Assembly: GCF_001591545.1 (NCBI RefSeq)
Contig: NZ_BCVC01000009.1
Span: 1-64,000, forward strand
Origin: Lederbergia lenta NBRC 16444
Lineage (GTDB): Bacteria > Bacillota > Bacilli > Bacillales > Bacillaceae_C
Direction of reading: 5' to 3'
DNA: 64,000 nt
Shown: positions 26,649 through 37,367 of the stretch, one piece after another
Numbering within the stretch: the first letter of the stretch is position 1
Layout: every line of letters begins with the position of its first letter
The notes under the pieces: model-generated
What the model saw: only the letters and a program-made list of their open reading frames with translations
What the model was told of the DNA's origin: nothing
Database searches by the model: none
Position numbers and translations under genes: made by a program

Positions 26649-29081
26649 TTACACTGGTTTGATTTTCCATATGTCTGTTGCGTATTCTTGAATTGTTCTG
26701 TCGCTTGAGAATTTTCCGGAATAGGCGATATTTGTTACACTCATGTTTAGCCAGGTTAATCGATCTCTATATGCACGTTCCACTAGTTCATGAGTTTCCA
26801 AATAAGGTTCAAAGTCTTTTAGTACGAAATATGGATCATTATGGTACAGTATATTATAATAAATATCTTTGAACTCTATTTCATGTGAGCCGAATTCACC
26901 TTGATTTAATTGATCCAATATCCGTTTCACTCTGTCATCCGTATTATAAATATCAGTCGCATTATAACCACCATGGTGATAATAATCTAATACTTCATCT
27001 GCGGTTAAGCCAAAAATAAACATGTTTTGGTCACCGACTAAATCATTAATTTCAATATTTGCTCCATCTAACGTACCAACAGTAATAGCCCCATTCATCA
27101 TCATTTTCATATTTCCTGTACCTGATGCTTCTTTACTAGCAGTTGAAATCTGCTCACTAATATCGGCAGCTGGGATAATCTTTTCTGCGAGGCTGACATT
27201 ATAATTTTCTAAAAAAATTACTTTTAATTTCCCTTGAATATCCGAATCATAATTCACAATCGATGCAACCGTGTGGATAAGTTTAATGACTTCTTTAGCT
27301 AAATGATAACTCGGAGCAGCTTTGGCTGCAAAAATAAATGTGCGAGGTGTAATATCCAGGTTGGGATGTTCCTTCAGTTCATTGTACAGATAAATAATGT
27401 GAAAAATATTTAGCAATTGTCGTTTGTATTCATGAAGCCGTTTAATTTGTACATCAAAAATGGATTGATCATCAACTAAAATACCAGTCCGTTCATGAAT
27501 GATATTTGCTAATCGTATCTTATTTTCACGTTTCACTTGATCGACTTTTTCTAAAAATGATGTATCCTTCGAATATTTTAATAAACTAATGAGTTGTTTC
27601 GGGCGCTGCACCCACTTTGGTCCAATTACATCTGTGATTAGGTTAGATAGTTTGGGATTTACTTGCAATAACCAACGTCGATGGGTAATCCCATTTGTTT
27701 TATTATTAAAACGATCAGGAAAAAGTGTATAAAAATGTTTCATCTCTTTTTTCTTTAAAATCTCAGTATGAATGCGTGCGACACCATTTACGCTAAAGCT
27801 GCCAACTATTGAAAGACGCGCCATGTGAATTTGTTCATGAGCAATAATCGCTAACTCAGGAATTTGCTCTCTTAACTCCTCATGATCAAACCAAATCCCT
27901 TTACAAAATCGTTCGTTTATCTCATCTATAATCATATAAATGCGCGGAAGCAGATGTTGCATCATGCCTTTTGGCCATGTTTCAAGTGCTTCGCTTAATG
28001 TAGTATGATTTGTGTAGGCTATAACCTTTGTCGTCACTTCCCATGCGCTTTCCCAACTAAAGTGCTCCTCATCCAAGAGGATACGCATAAGTTCTGGAAT
28101 CGCAAGACTTGGATGCGTGTCATTAATTTGAATTACAACTTTTTCCGATAAATGACTTAATGATAATTTTTGATTCCGCTTAAAGTTTTTTATAATGTTT
28201 TGAATACTTGATGAAACAAGAAAATATTGCTGTTTTAAACGTAGTTCTTTTCCTTCATGACTTGAATCGTCCGGATATAAAAATCCAGTAATTTGTTCGA
28301 TCGAATGTTGATGGTCAAGGTCATGATAATACTGGGAACCATCTCCTGTTAAGTCCTCCTCTTGATAAACTGATTCTGCACTCCAAAGGCGGAGTGTGTT
28401 AATCACATCATTTTGATATCCAACTACTGGAATATCATAAGGTACTGCCATGACTTTATCAGTATTTTTATATTTGAATTCGAGACTTCCATCGTTCTTT
28501 TTGAACATATGTACGTCCCCATGAAAATGAATACATACGGCTTCATCTTCTTTCCTTGATTCCCAAGGATAACGATTTTTCAACCAATAATCTGGTAACT
28601 CTAATTGATTTCCATGAATAATTCGCTGCTCAAATAAACCATAGCGATACCTGATCCCATATCCATGACCAGCATAATAAAGAGATGATAGTGAATCTAA
28701 AAAACAAGCGGCCAACCGGCCTAACCCACCGTTCCCCAAACCAGCATCATGTTCTTGAGCATATATTTTCTCGGGTTTAAAACCAAGCATTTCTAACGCT
28801 TGATTTGATTGTTCAAGCAAACCGCAATTAAGTAGATTGCTCTCAAGCAAGCTACCTACTAAAAACTCCATCGATAAATAATACACTTGTTTACAGTTTT
28901 TCTCTTTATATTTTTGTTGAGTAGCATGCCATTGTGGCAGAATTTCCTCATTTACAATCGAGGAAATAATATAATATATATCATTCTCACATGCCTCGTG
29001 TATATCTTTTACATAATCTGATTTTAATTTATCGATGATCCGTTCTTTAAATTCATTTACAGTTAACTTGGGCAAAGACAA
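26649..29081 (-). CDS. glgP: glycogen phosphorylase
   Basis: A PLP-dependent phosphorylase that releases glucose-1-phosphate from glycogen ends. The 810-residue length is normal. The PLP-lysine region EASGTGNMKMMMNGA and following TVGTLDGANIE are intact, as are NGGLGRLAACFLDS near the N-terminus and the active-site HEYKRQ stretch. It is the last gene of glgBCDAP, seven bases after glgA. The structured repeats begin immediately downstream. Confidence 0.97.
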   Translation of the reverse strand: MSLPKLTVNEFKERIIDKLKSDYVKDIHEACENDIYYIISSIVNEEILPQWHATQQKYKEKNCKQVYYLSMEFLVGSLLESNLLNCGLLEQSNQALEMLGFKPEKIYAQEHDAGLGNGGLGRLAACFLDSLSSLYYAGHGYGIRYRYGLFEQRIIHGNQLELPDYWLKNRYPWESRKEDEAVCIHFHGDVHMFKKNDGSLEFKYKNTDKVMAVPYDIPVVGYQNDVINTLRLWSAESVYQEEDLTGDGSQYYHDLDHQHSIEQITGFLYPDDSSHEGKELRLKQQYFLVSSSIQNIIKNFKRNQKLSLSHLSEKVVIQINDTHPSLAIPELMRILLDEEHFSWESAWEVTTKVIAYTNHTTLSEALETWPKGMMQHLLPRIYMIIDEINERFCKGIWFDHEELREQIPELAIIAHEQIHMARLSIVGSFSVNGVARIHTEILKKKEMKHFYTLFPDRFNNKTNGITHRRWLLQVNPKLSNLITDVIGPKWVQRPKQLISLLKYSKDTSFLEKVDQVKRENKIRLANIIHERTGILVDDQSIFDVQIKRLHEYKRQLLNIFHIIYLYNELKEHPNLDITPRTFIFAAKAAPSYHLAKEVIKLIHTVASIVNYDSDIQGKLKVIFLENYNVSLAEKIIPAADISEQISTASKEASGTGNMKMMMNGAITVGTLDGANIEINDLVGDQNMFIFGLTADEVLDYYHHGGYNATDIYNTDDRVKRILDQLNQGEFGSHEIEFKDIYYNILYHNDPYFVLKDFEPYLETHELVERAYRDRLTWLNMSVTNIAYSGKFSSDRTIQEYATDIWKIKPV

Positions 29082-29088
29082 TCATCCC

Positions 29089-30513
29089 CTATGCGTATAT
29101 TGGAATTATTTGCTCATACATATTGGCATATTCCCGTGCGGAATCTTTCCAACTAAATTGACCTTTGTTAATATTTTTCAATAGTAACATCCATTGTTGA
29201 CGATCATGATATATCTTTAATGTATATCGCAAAACTGTCAAAAGATCATGGGCATTGTAATTCGCAAAGCTAAATCCGTTTCCATCGCTTGTTATTTCGT
29301 TATATGGAAAAACTGTATCTTTTAAACCACCGGTTTCGCGTACAATTGGAACTGTCTTATATTGCAGGGCGATTAGTTGCGCTAACCCACAAGGTTCGAA
29401 CTTAGACGGCATCACAAAGAAATCCGCACTTGCATAAAGTTGCCGTGCTAACCCTTCATCGAATGTTAACAATGTAGCTAGTTTGTCTGGATATCGATGG
29501 GCGGCATCAGCAAAATATCTTTCAAATTCTTCATCACCTGTTCCTAATATAACCATTTGAACATCTTCTTGTAGAAACTCATCTAAAATATGCTGGACTA
29601 GATGTAATCCTTTTTGTTCAACAAGACGGGTAATAATAATATACAACGGTTTTTCACCATCGATCGGCAATCCAACCTTTTCCTGTATCTCCATTTTATT
29701 TGCCTTTTTGCTTGCTCTAGAAGAACGATAATTTACAGGAAGCGATGGATCAGTCAAAGGATTATAATCCTTTGTATCAATGCCATTTAGCACTCCTACT
29801 AAATCATCTGATCTTTCTATTAGAAGCGGGTGTAGGCTCTCACTATAATATGGATCTTTTATTTCTTCTGCATAACTAGGACTAACTGTTGTAATTTTAT
29901 CCGCATGAAACAATGCGCTTTTCAGGCAGTTCAACATTCCGTTCCATTCCATACCACTTATATGCTCTACAGGTAATTGAAAGAAATCATCAAATGTTCC
30001 TAATGGCATGATCCCTTGATATTTAATATTGTGAATCGTAATTACAGTTTTCATATCTTCTACTGGATTCATTATTTTAGCCAAAGCTACAGCCATTCCT
30101 GCTTGCCAATCGTGAGCATGTAACACATCTGGTTTATAGTCAAGTTGTGCTATTGCTTCTATTACTGCCTGGCAAAAAAATACAAACCGCTCTCCGTCAT
30201 CGTAATACCCATATACGCCTTTACGGGTGAAATAATATTCATTAGAAATGAAGTAGTAAACCACTTGATTATATTCAAGCGCATAAATACTCGCTTCCTG
30301 TTTGCGCCATCCTAATGGTACATCGAATGTGGCAAGATACTTCATCTGCCCTCTCCATTCTTCTGATATTTCATCATAAAGTGGCAAAATTACGCGAACT
30401 TCCATACCTTCATTTTGTTTTAATGCCTGTGGAAGAGATCCAATCACATCCGCTAGTCCTCCCGTTTTAACGAATGGTGTACATTCCGAGGCTACAAATA
30501 ATATATTTTTCAT
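29089..30513 (-). CDS. glgA: glycogen synthase (ADP-glucose)
   Basis: A GT5 glycosyltransferase that adds glucose from ADP-glucose to glycogen. The 474-residue protein has the N-terminal KTGGLADV motif (ADP-glucose binding) and the C-terminal FEPCGLAQL motif. ATG 30513 is used: it has AAGGAG nine bases upstream and gives the conserved MKNILFVASECTPF opening; the frame is open upstream but without a ribosome site. It is 99 bases after glgD and seven before glgP. Confidence 0.97.
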   Translation of the reverse strand: MKNILFVASECTPFVKTGGLADVIGSLPQALKQNEGMEVRVILPLYDEISEEWRGQMKYLATFDVPLGWRKQEASIYALEYNQVVYYFISNEYYFTRKGVYGYYDDGERFVFFCQAVIEAIAQLDYKPDVLHAHDWQAGMAVALAKIMNPVEDMKTVITIHNIKYQGIMPLGTFDDFFQLPVEHISGMEWNGMLNCLKSALFHADKITTVSPSYAEEIKDPYYSESLHPLLIERSDDLVGVLNGIDTKDYNPLTDPSLPVNYRSSRASKKANKMEIQEKVGLPIDGEKPLYIIITRLVEQKGLHLVQHILDEFLQEDVQMVILGTGDEEFERYFADAAHRYPDKLATLLTFDEGLARQLYASADFFVMPSKFEPCGLAQLIALQYKTVPIVRETGGLKDTVFPYNEITSDGNGFSFANYNAHDLLTVLRYTLKIYHDRQQWMLLLKNINKGQFSWKDSAREYANMYEQIIPIYA

Positions 30514-30612
30514 ATGTGATCTCTCCTTCTCTTCATTTTCCATCTGTGCAAGGCAATCAGATGAGATTGCCACAACTTGGGATAAAATTGCTAAAAAACT
30601 TACCTATTATCG

Positions 30613-31719
30613 TTACATGACTTGCCTTTTTGCAATTACATACGGTTTATCCTGTGACCCTATTAATTTTTGATTTGCTGTCACATGCACATCTTTATCT
30701 AAAATTACATTTTCTAAATACACACCTTCTTCAATCGTGCAACGCTGCATAATGATTGAATTTTTTATCATAGCCCCCTCTTTTACTGTCACACCACGAA
30801 ATAATATGCTCCCTTCTACATCTCCATCGACAACACATCCATTTGCAAGAATAGACTTTTTGACACTAGCTTCGTACCTATGTTTAGCTGGGGGCTGATT
30901 TCCAATTTTTGTTCGAATAAAAGGTGGCTTGTAAAACAGATCCTGATAATTCTCTTCCGTTAATAGATTCATATTATGTCGATAATAACTTTCAATCGAA
31001 TTAACAAAAGCGCTGTAACCATTATATTGGTAATTTTGAATTTTTAAGTTAGATTGTCTCTCTTTGATGCCATGAATAAAAAAATGATCTTGGTGATGGG
31101 CGATACATTGATCAACCAGTTCCATTAAAACTTCTTTTTTAATAATATATACTCCTGTAAATAATTGGTGGTTTCTCTTATCATTTGTAATATCCTTCAC
31201 CCAACCATCCTTATCTTCTTCGATGCGAAAATTAGGATCATGTTCCGACTTTAATTCCTTGACACGAGCAGAAATGAGAGTTATGTCTGCATTTCGCTCA
31301 AGGTGAAACTTAAATGCATCTTGATAATCAGTATTTGCTATAAATTGACTACCACTAACTAGCACGTGTGAAGACTTCCCTCTATGAAAATAATCCCTGT
31401 TATTATGAAAAAACTGTAAATCCCCTTTAGAAATATCTGACGGATCATTCCAATCGGGAGGTAAAATAAACAAACCACCATTTCTCCGATCTAATTCCCA
31501 ACTTTCCCCTGTTCCAAGATGATCCATTAATGAACGATATTTATTACGAGTGAAAATGGCAACTTCCTCAATATTCGATGTGACCATGTTTGATAACGTA
31601 AAATCAATCATTCGATAGCGACCTGCAAAAGGAATAGAAGCACCGTTGCGAAAATATGTTAATTCATGAAAAAAATGATGCTCATGTTCCAAATTTATAA
31701 GACCCATCATTGTATTCAT
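30613..31719 (-). CDS. glgD: GlgD, regulatory-type ADP-glucose pyrophosphorylase subunit
   Basis: A 368-residue homologue of GlgC. It has the [19 protein letters not shown] region, but the N-terminal nucleotide loop that reads LAGGEGKRL in GlgC is replaced here ([15 protein letters not shown]). In Gram-positive bacteria GlgD is known to be nearly inactive alone and to stimulate GlgC in a heterotetramer. Left-handed beta-helix repeats occupy the C-terminus (about 260-365). Its ATG overlaps the glgC stop (ATGA) with GGAGGGG inside the end of glgC, so the two subunits are translationally coupled. Confidence 0.95.
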   Translation of the reverse strand: MNTMMGLINLEHEHHFFHELTYFRNGASIPFAGRYRMIDFTLSNMVTSNIEEVAIFTRNKYRSLMDHLGTGESWELDRRNGGLFILPPDWNDPSDISKGDLQFFHNNRDYFHRGKSSHVLVSGSQFIANTDYQDAFKFHLERNADITLISARVKELKSEHDPNFRIEEDKDGWVKDITNDKRNHQLFTGVYIIKKEVLMELVDQCIAHHQDHFFIHGIKERQSNLKIQNYQYNGYSAFVNSIESYYRHNMNLLTEENYQDLFYKPPFIRTKIGNQPPAKHRYEASVKKSILANGCVVDGDVEGSILFRGVTVKEGAMIKNSIIMQRCTIEEGVYLENVILDKDVHVTANQKLIGSQDKPYVIAKRQVM

Positions 31720-32873
31720 CCGACTTCCCCTCCTGTTAACAATACCATCTGATTTAGTTTTTCTTGATCAATAACAAGTGGCTCTTTAGCCAAATCAACC
31801 TTAATATGGGTCCCTGCAGGAATCTCTGTATTTTCCATCACAATCACTCGCTCCAATACAGAGTTACTACCTACCTTTACTCCCGGATGTAAAATGGATT
31901 GATTAATAATAGAACCACGTTGAATAACTACATTTTCAAATAGCACGGAGCTTTCAACGGTTCCAGAAACCCAGCAACCAGAATTAATTAATGAATGCTT
32001 TACCACTGCTGTTTCACCGAGATATTGTGGCGGTAAATTGGATTCATTAGAGTATATCCTCCAGTTATGATCGTTTAAAGAAAGACTCCAATCTTCATCC
32101 AACAAATCCATGTTAGCTTCCCAGTAACTTTGAACCGTGCCAACATCCTTCCAATAACCTTCGAAACGATATGCAAACAGGCGAAGATCATCACCTAGCA
32201 TGGCAGGAATAATATCCTTTCCAAAATCATGGGTAGAAAAGCTAAGCGCAGCATCTTCGATTAAATATGATTTTAAAGCTGTCCATGTGAAGATATAAAT
32301 ACCCATTGAAGCTAAATTACTTTTAGGCTTTTTCGGTTTTTCATCAAACTCATAGATTCTCAGATCATCGGTCGTATTCAAGATCCCAAATCGTGACGCT
32401 TCATCCCAAGCTACAGGGATAACAGAAATAGTTGCATCTGCTTTTGTTTGTTTATGTTGATCCAATAATTTTGTATAATCCATTTGATAAATATGATCAC
32501 CCGAAATAACGAGTATATATTCCGGATTATACTGATCAATATAGTGAATATTTTGATAGATTGCGTCAGCCGTCCCTGAATACCAGTTTCCACCGTTTTT
32601 GGCTGTATAAGGCGATAGTATCGACACACCATCATTTTCTCGATCCAAATCCCACGGTTTTCCATTACCAATATGAGTATTTAATTCAAGTGGGGAATAT
32701 TGAGTCATGACCCCCAGCGTATGAATGCCCGAATTTGTGCAGTTACTTAAAGTAAAGTCTATAATGCGGTATTTTCCTCCAAAAGGCACCGCCGGTTTTG
32801 CCAAGTTTTTCGTTAAAGCACCTAATCGTTTACCTTCCCCTCCAGCTAACAGCATACCTACGCACTCTTTCAT
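31716..32873 (-). CDS. glgC: ADP-glucose pyrophosphorylase GlgC
   Basis: The catalytic subunit that makes ADP-glucose from ATP and glucose-1-phosphate, the committed step of glycogen synthesis. The nucleotide loop [10 protein letters not shown] is at 8-17, followed by [15 protein letters not shown] and the central GDHIYQMDY that carries the metal-binding Asp. The C-terminal part is a left-handed beta helix. The 385-residue length is typical. GGGAGG precedes the ATG; glgB ends 12 bases upstream and glgD overlaps the 3' end. Confidence 0.97.
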   Translation of the reverse strand: MKECVGMLLAGGEGKRLGALTKNLAKPAVPFGGKYRIIDFTLSNCTNSGIHTLGVMTQYSPLELNTHIGNGKPWDLDRENDGVSILSPYTAKNGGNWYSGTADAIYQNIHYIDQYNPEYILVISGDHIYQMDYTKLLDQHKQTKADATISVIPVAWDEASRFGILNTTDDLRIYEFDEKPKKPKSNLASMGIYIFTWTALKSYLIEDAALSFSTHDFGKDIIPAMLGDDLRLFAYRFEGYWKDVGTVQSYWEANMDLLDEDWSLSLNDHNWRIYSNESNLPPQYLGETAVVKHSLINSGCWVSGTVESSVLFENVVIQRGSIINQSILHPGVKVGSNSVLERVIVMENTEIPAGTHIKVDLAKEPLVIDQEKLNQMVLLTGGEVG

Positions 32874-32885
32874 TCAATGACCTCC

Positions 32886-34790
32886 CTATTTGATGTAATT
32901 TTTTTTCAGTTTAAAAATAGATATCGCTAAAGGTGGCACTTTTATTTGGATATGTTGTGGCAATGCATGCCACTTTTTGGGAAAACTAAAATGATCAGCT
33001 TCATTTAACTGGCTTGATCCTCCAAACTCGTCTGCATCTGAATTAAACACTTCTTGATATATTCCCGGACTAGGCACACCAATTTTATAATCGTAATAGA
33101 CATTTGGTGTAAAATTACAAACGATAATCAGTTCGCCTTCCTGATTTTTGCTTCTTCTGCGAAATGCAATAATACTTTGATCGACATTATGTGGATCAAT
33201 CCATTCGAACCCTTCTGTTTCATGATCTAATTCATACAACTCAGGATTTTCTAGATAAAAGTGATTTAAAGTTTTTACGTATTCATGCATTGCTTTATGG
33301 AGTGGATAGTCTAATAAATGCCAATCCACTTCTTCTTTATCTTTCCATTCAGCGTATTGCGCCAATTCACCTCCCATAAATAATAACTTTTTACCTGGAT
33401 GTGTGATCATATAGCCGTATAGCAGTCTAAGGTTTGCAAATTGCTGCCATTGATCACCAGGCATTTTATCTAGCAATGATTTTTTACCGTGGACTACCTC
33501 ATCATGTGAAAATGGAAGTAAAAAGTTTTCCGTATGAGTATACATAAAGGAAAAAGTTAGCAAATTATGGTGCCATTTACGATGTATAGGATCCCTTTTC
33601 ATATAGTTCAGCATGTCGTTCATCCAGCCCATATTCCATTTAAAATTAAAACCGAGACCATCTGCATATGTAGGTGCCGTAACGAGTGGCAAATCCGAAC
33701 TATCCTCCGCCATCATCAATGCATTTGGCTCATATGAAAAAACAACTTCGTTTAATTTGCGAATAAACGCGTATGCTTCAAGGTTTTCCTCACCACCATA
33801 TGAATTGTATATTTTTTCTTCCTCTTCCCCCTTATCAAAATTAAGAAAGAGCATGCTTGCAACTGCATCTACACGCAAGCCATCAATATGGAACTCTTCA
33901 AACCAGAAAAGGGCATTGGAAATTAAAAAACTTTGTACTTCGGGTTTTCCAAAGTCAAAAGTTAAAGTGCCCCATGATTTTTTTTCAGCTTTACGGGGAT
34001 CAGCATATTCAAATAACGGTCCTCCATCAAATGTTCGGAGCCCAAAATCATCTTTACAAAAATGACCGGGTACCCAGTCCATAATGACGCCAATCTTATG
34101 CCTATGACATTCGTCAACGAAGTATTTAAAATCATCACGCGCTCCATAACGTGATGTTACTGAATAATATCCCGTTATTTGATATCCCCAAGAAAGGTCA
34201 AATGGATGCTCTGCAAGTGGGAGTAATTCAATATGTGTATAACCTAATGATTTAACGTATGGGATTAATTCATCAGCAAGCTCTCGATAAGTATAAAGTT
34301 CACCGTCTACCTTGATTTTCCATGATCCTAGGTGAACTTCATATATTGAAATAGGGGATGTATAAACATCAAACTCTATCTTTGTTTCTTGCCAATCGCT
34401 ATCCATCCACTCATATTTTGAAAGATCGGTAGTTATAGACGCTGTTGCAGGACGAAGCTCTGATTGAAATGCATAGGGATCTGCTTTCATCAAGATTTGA
34501 TCATTCGTTGCAACTATTTGGTACTTGTAAGGAACACCTATAGGAATTTCTGTAAAGAAACCAACCCATAATCCTTCCTCTGTAATCCGTTTTAGCGAAT
34601 ATAACTCTCCTTTCCAGTTATTAAAATCACCAACAATATGTATTTTTTTAGCCTTAGGTGCCCAAACTGCAAACCGTAAACCTGTTTTACCTTCCCATTC
34701 AATTTGATGACAACCTAACAATCGATGACTATGATAATTCGTACCCTGGTGAAATAAAAAGATATCCTGTTCAGAAATGTTGTAGTACAT
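32886..34790 (-). CDS. glgB: 1,4-alpha-glucan branching enzyme
   Basis: A GH13 branching enzyme that cuts alpha-1,4 chains and rejoins them as alpha-1,6 branches. The 634-residue protein has an N-terminal CBM48-type domain (about 20-115), the catalytic barrel with nucleophile Asp in DGLRVDAVASML, acid Glu in MMAEDSSD and the third Asp in FSHDEVVHGK, and a C-terminal beta domain. First gene of glgBCDAP. AAGGAG stands nine bases before the ATG. A TATAAT -10 and a palindromic operator lie upstream. Confidence 0.97.
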   Translation of the reverse strand: MYYNISEQDIFLFHQGTNYHSHRLLGCHQIEWEGKTGLRFAVWAPKAKKIHIVGDFNNWKGELYSLKRITEEGLWVGFFTEIPIGVPYKYQIVATNDQILMKADPYAFQSELRPATASITTDLSKYEWMDSDWQETKIEFDVYTSPISIYEVHLGSWKIKVDGELYTYRELADELIPYVKSLGYTHIELLPLAEHPFDLSWGYQITGYYSVTSRYGARDDFKYFVDECHRHKIGVIMDWVPGHFCKDDFGLRTFDGGPLFEYADPRKAEKKSWGTLTFDFGKPEVQSFLISNALFWFEEFHIDGLRVDAVASMLFLNFDKGEEEEKIYNSYGGEENLEAYAFIRKLNEVVFSYEPNALMMAEDSSDLPLVTAPTYADGLGFNFKWNMGWMNDMLNYMKRDPIHRKWHHNLLTFSFMYTHTENFLLPFSHDEVVHGKKSLLDKMPGDQWQQFANLRLLYGYMITHPGKKLLFMGGELAQYAEWKDKEEVDWHLLDYPLHKAMHEYVKTLNHFYLENPELYELDHETEGFEWIDPHNVDQSIIAFRRRSKNQEGELIIVCNFTPNVYYDYKIGVPSPGIYQEVFNSDADEFGGSSQLNEADHFSFPKKWHALPQHIQIKVPPLAISIFKLKKNYIK

Positions 34791-35148
34791 TGTAGCTAAC
34801 TCCTTTCTTGAACTGTCTCTTGAAATTAAATGATTTTGGAATAGATAGAGTGAAATTAATCACAAATAATATTATAGGCGATAACTTCATGTTTTTTCAG
34901 AAGATTCCTTCGACAATTCTCTATAGAAATTAAGGGGGGCTGTAAGACTTTGTCGAATAAATTATTTGGCTATAGCTACGAATATATAGATATTTTGTTT
35001 ATATATTGCCATTAAAGTGAATTACTTTTACAAACATGTAATTTTATATTTCAGTATTTAAATCTCCCAATATTGGAGTACAAACATATAATAAAAGCAA
35101 ATACATGTATTAGGGAAAGCAATAGCGAAGAAAAAAGGGGTTGCTTTT
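34791..35148. other. divergent control region between glgB and pulA
   Basis: This 358-base stretch holds no gene. Minus strand: a TATAAT box (34871-34876) with a poor -35, followed by the palindrome at 34848-34865. TTCGACAA (34909-34916) and TTGTCGAA (34950-34957) form an inverted repeat 33 bases apart. CTCCCAATATTGGAG (35066-35080) is nearly palindromic. No clear sigma-E promoter was found for glgB, although the B. subtilis operon uses sigma-E. Confidence 0.55.
34848..34865. promoter_or_regulatory. palindromic operator in the glgB promoter, like the doxX operators
   Basis: The minus strand reads TTGTGATTAATTTCACTC. Sixteen of 18 bases equal doxX operator 2 (16322-16339). It begins about five bases after the TATAAT box, so a bound protein would cover the transcription start. 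It fits the TGTGA-N6-TCACA class with one mismatch. Confidence 0.55.
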
Positions 35149-37248
35149 GTGAAGACTCGTGCGGCTTGGATAGATGATGTATATGTATTAACTGTAATTA
35201 TGGAAGATATCTCATTATTGCTTCATAAAGAAGAATCCCCAATTATTTATTGGAAATATAAAAATAAGCATTTTCCAACAAAAGTGGAAAAGATCATAGA
35301 CGCTTCTACTGCCAGACTAATCTTTTTCGAAGAACTTCCTATGGGGGAAAACCTTGTACTTAAATGGGGTGAAGAGGAAATACCCGTATACCCAGGATCT
35401 ATCGTTCGTACCAATTGGTTTGATAAAAATTATTCTGCTTTAAATACAGAATTAGGAGCATTATATACGAAAACCAGCACTACATTTTCGATATGGGCCC
35501 CCACTGCAACAGCTATAAAATTATATTTAAATAGTATTGGCTTTTTATTGAATCGACAAAAAAATGGTGTGTGGAAATTAAAAATTGATGGTGACTGGCA
35601 TGGCTATTCCTATGATTATGAAATTATTGTTAATGGAGAAATAAAGCGTGTTAATGATCCATATGCAAAAGCGATGCTCGCTAATAGTAAAAAAGGTGTA
35701 GTTGTCGATTTTGCAAAAACAGAAAAAATTCATTCAAATAGACCAAAACTTCAACAATTACAAGATGCTATTATTTATGAACTGCATGTTCGCGATGCTA
35801 CAATCCAAAAAGAAAGTGGCGTTCTCAATAAAGGTAAATACCTAGGTTTAACGGAAAAATCTACAACTACTTCAAATGGATTTTCAACAGCCCTATCTTA
35901 TATAAAAGAGTTAGGTATTACTCATGTTCAACTATTACCTATTAATGACTTTGCCCGTGTGAATGAGCTTAATCCTATTAATGAGTATAATTGGGGATAT
36001 GACCCTCTTTATTTCCAAGTTCCCGAAGGTAGTTATGCTAGTTCACCTAAGGATCCTATATCCAGAATAATGGATAGCAAAAAGATGATCCAAAGTTTTC
36101 ATGAGGAAGGTATTTCCGTCATTCTCGATGTTGTATATAATCATGTGTTCGTGATGGAAGAATCCCCCTTTGAAATACTTGTCCCAGGATATTATTTCCG
36201 CTATCATGCTGACGAGAGTCTTAGTAACGGGACCGGTGTTGGGAATGATCTTGCAACTGAACGGGAAATGGTACGAAAATTCATTATTGATACTATTGAT
36301 TTTTGGTTAAATGAATATAATGTGGATGGATTTCGATTTGATTTAATGGGTGCGATGGATATTGAAACAATGAAACAAATTCAAGAGCGTTGTGCTAAAG
36401 AAGATGTACCCATTATGCTTTTAGGCGAAGGATGGGAACTGAACACAGCACTTGCTGCTGATAAAAAAGCTACATCTTTTCAATCCCATCAATTAATGGG
36501 TATTAGATTTTTTAATGATCGTTTTCGCGATTCTCTCAAAGGTAATTTATTTGATCATCATGATACTGGCTACGCAAACGGTAATGGCCGTTTTAATGAA
36601 CGTATGCCCCATCTTGTCACTGGGTCAGCTATAGAAGAGTACGGGGAACCCTATGTATCTGAATTAGATCAAACGGTCAACTATGTTGAATGTCACGATA
36701 ACCATACACTTTGGGATCGCCTGCTTATTACTAATGAACAATTCAGCGATGCAGAACGGAAAAAAATGCACCAAATTGCAACTGGAATTACCTTGCTAAG
36801 CCAAGGGATACCGTTTATTCATGCCGGTCAGGAATGGTTTAGAAGTAAACTCGGAGATGAAAATAGCTATATTTCTGGGGATAAGATCAACCAATTGGAC
36901 TGGAAAAAAAGAGAACAAGAAAATGAAAATATCGAATTTATTAAGACCCTTATTGCACTTCGAAAAAAATATGATGTTTTCCGTCTTCCCTCTAAAGAGG
37001 AAGTAAGGAGAAGATTTCATATATTAGATACCCCAGTTCCAGTTTTCGGCTTTGCCTTATTTGGAAATGAGGAAGACTTTTCAATCTATATAAATCCAAC
37101 TAAAGAACATTACGAGCTACAATTACCTTCATCAGGCAGTTGGATTATTTCTGTAACGAATGATTTCCAAAGGGAGCAAAAAGAAATAAAAGGAGAATTT
37201 ACATTTATCGGACCATATGAGCTATTCGTCCTCAAAAAGTCTCGGTAA
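35149..37248 (+). CDS. pulA: type I pullulanase (glycogen debranching)
   Basis: A 699-residue GH13 debranching enzyme that hydrolyses alpha-1,6 links. The type I pullulanase signature is present as YNWGYDP (near residue 281), with nucleophile Asp in DGFRFDLMGAMD, acid Glu in LLGEGWEL and the third Asp in ECHDNHTLWDRL. There is no signal peptide, so it acts in the cytoplasm, like B. subtilis AmyX. The GTG start at 35149 has AAAAGGGG eight bases upstream. It is divergent from the glg operon and very probably trims limit dextrins left by GlgP. Confidence 0.95.
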   Translation: MKTRAAWIDDVYVLTVIMEDISLLLHKEESPIIYWKYKNKHFPTKVEKIIDASTARLIFFEELPMGENLVLKWGEEEIPVYPGSIVRTNWFDKNYSALNTELGALYTKTSTTFSIWAPTATAIKLYLNSIGFLLNRQKNGVWKLKIDGDWHGYSYDYEIIVNGEIKRVNDPYAKAMLANSKKGVVVDFAKTEKIHSNRPKLQQLQDAIIYELHVRDATIQKESGVLNKGKYLGLTEKSTTTSNGFSTALSYIKELGITHVQLLPINDFARVNELNPINEYNWGYDPLYFQVPEGSYASSPKDPISRIMDSKKMIQSFHEEGISVILDVVYNHVFVMEESPFEILVPGYYFRYHADESLSNGTGVGNDLATEREMVRKFIIDTIDFWLNEYNVDGFRFDLMGAMDIETMKQIQERCAKEDVPIMLLGEGWELNTALAADKKATSFQSHQLMGIRFFNDRFRDSLKGNLFDHHDTGYANGNGRFNERMPHLVTGSAIEEYGEPYVSELDQTVNYVECHDNHTLWDRLLITNEQFSDAERKKMHQIATGITLLSQGIPFIHAGQEWFRSKLGDENSYISGDKINQLDWKKREQENENIEFIKTLIALRKKYDVFRLPSKEEVRRRFHILDTPVPVFGFALFGNEEDFSIYINPTKEHYELQLPSSGSWIISVTNDFQREQKEIKGEFTFIGPYELFVLKKSR

Positions 37249-37340
37249 AGAAAATAATAAGCGCCGTTTGCTAGCTGCTGTGTGATGGAGTTAGGTGAAA
37301 AACCCTCTTTTGAAGTTATCCTAATAATTTCTTAACAAAT

Positions 37341-37367
37341 AAAAAAACGGCGACTGCCGTTTTTTTA
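37341..37367. terminator. bidirectional terminator between pulA and a small gene
   Basis: AAAAAAACGGC (37341-37351) pairs perfectly with GCCGTTTTTTT (37356-37366) around GACT. It overlaps the stop codon of the small minus-strand gene. Confidence 0.9.

Noticed and set aside
26293-26691. Open frame of 132 codons on the plus strand
   Set aside because: It runs through the tandem structured repeats, repeats its own sequence accordingly, has no ribosome site and overlaps the glgP end in antisense.
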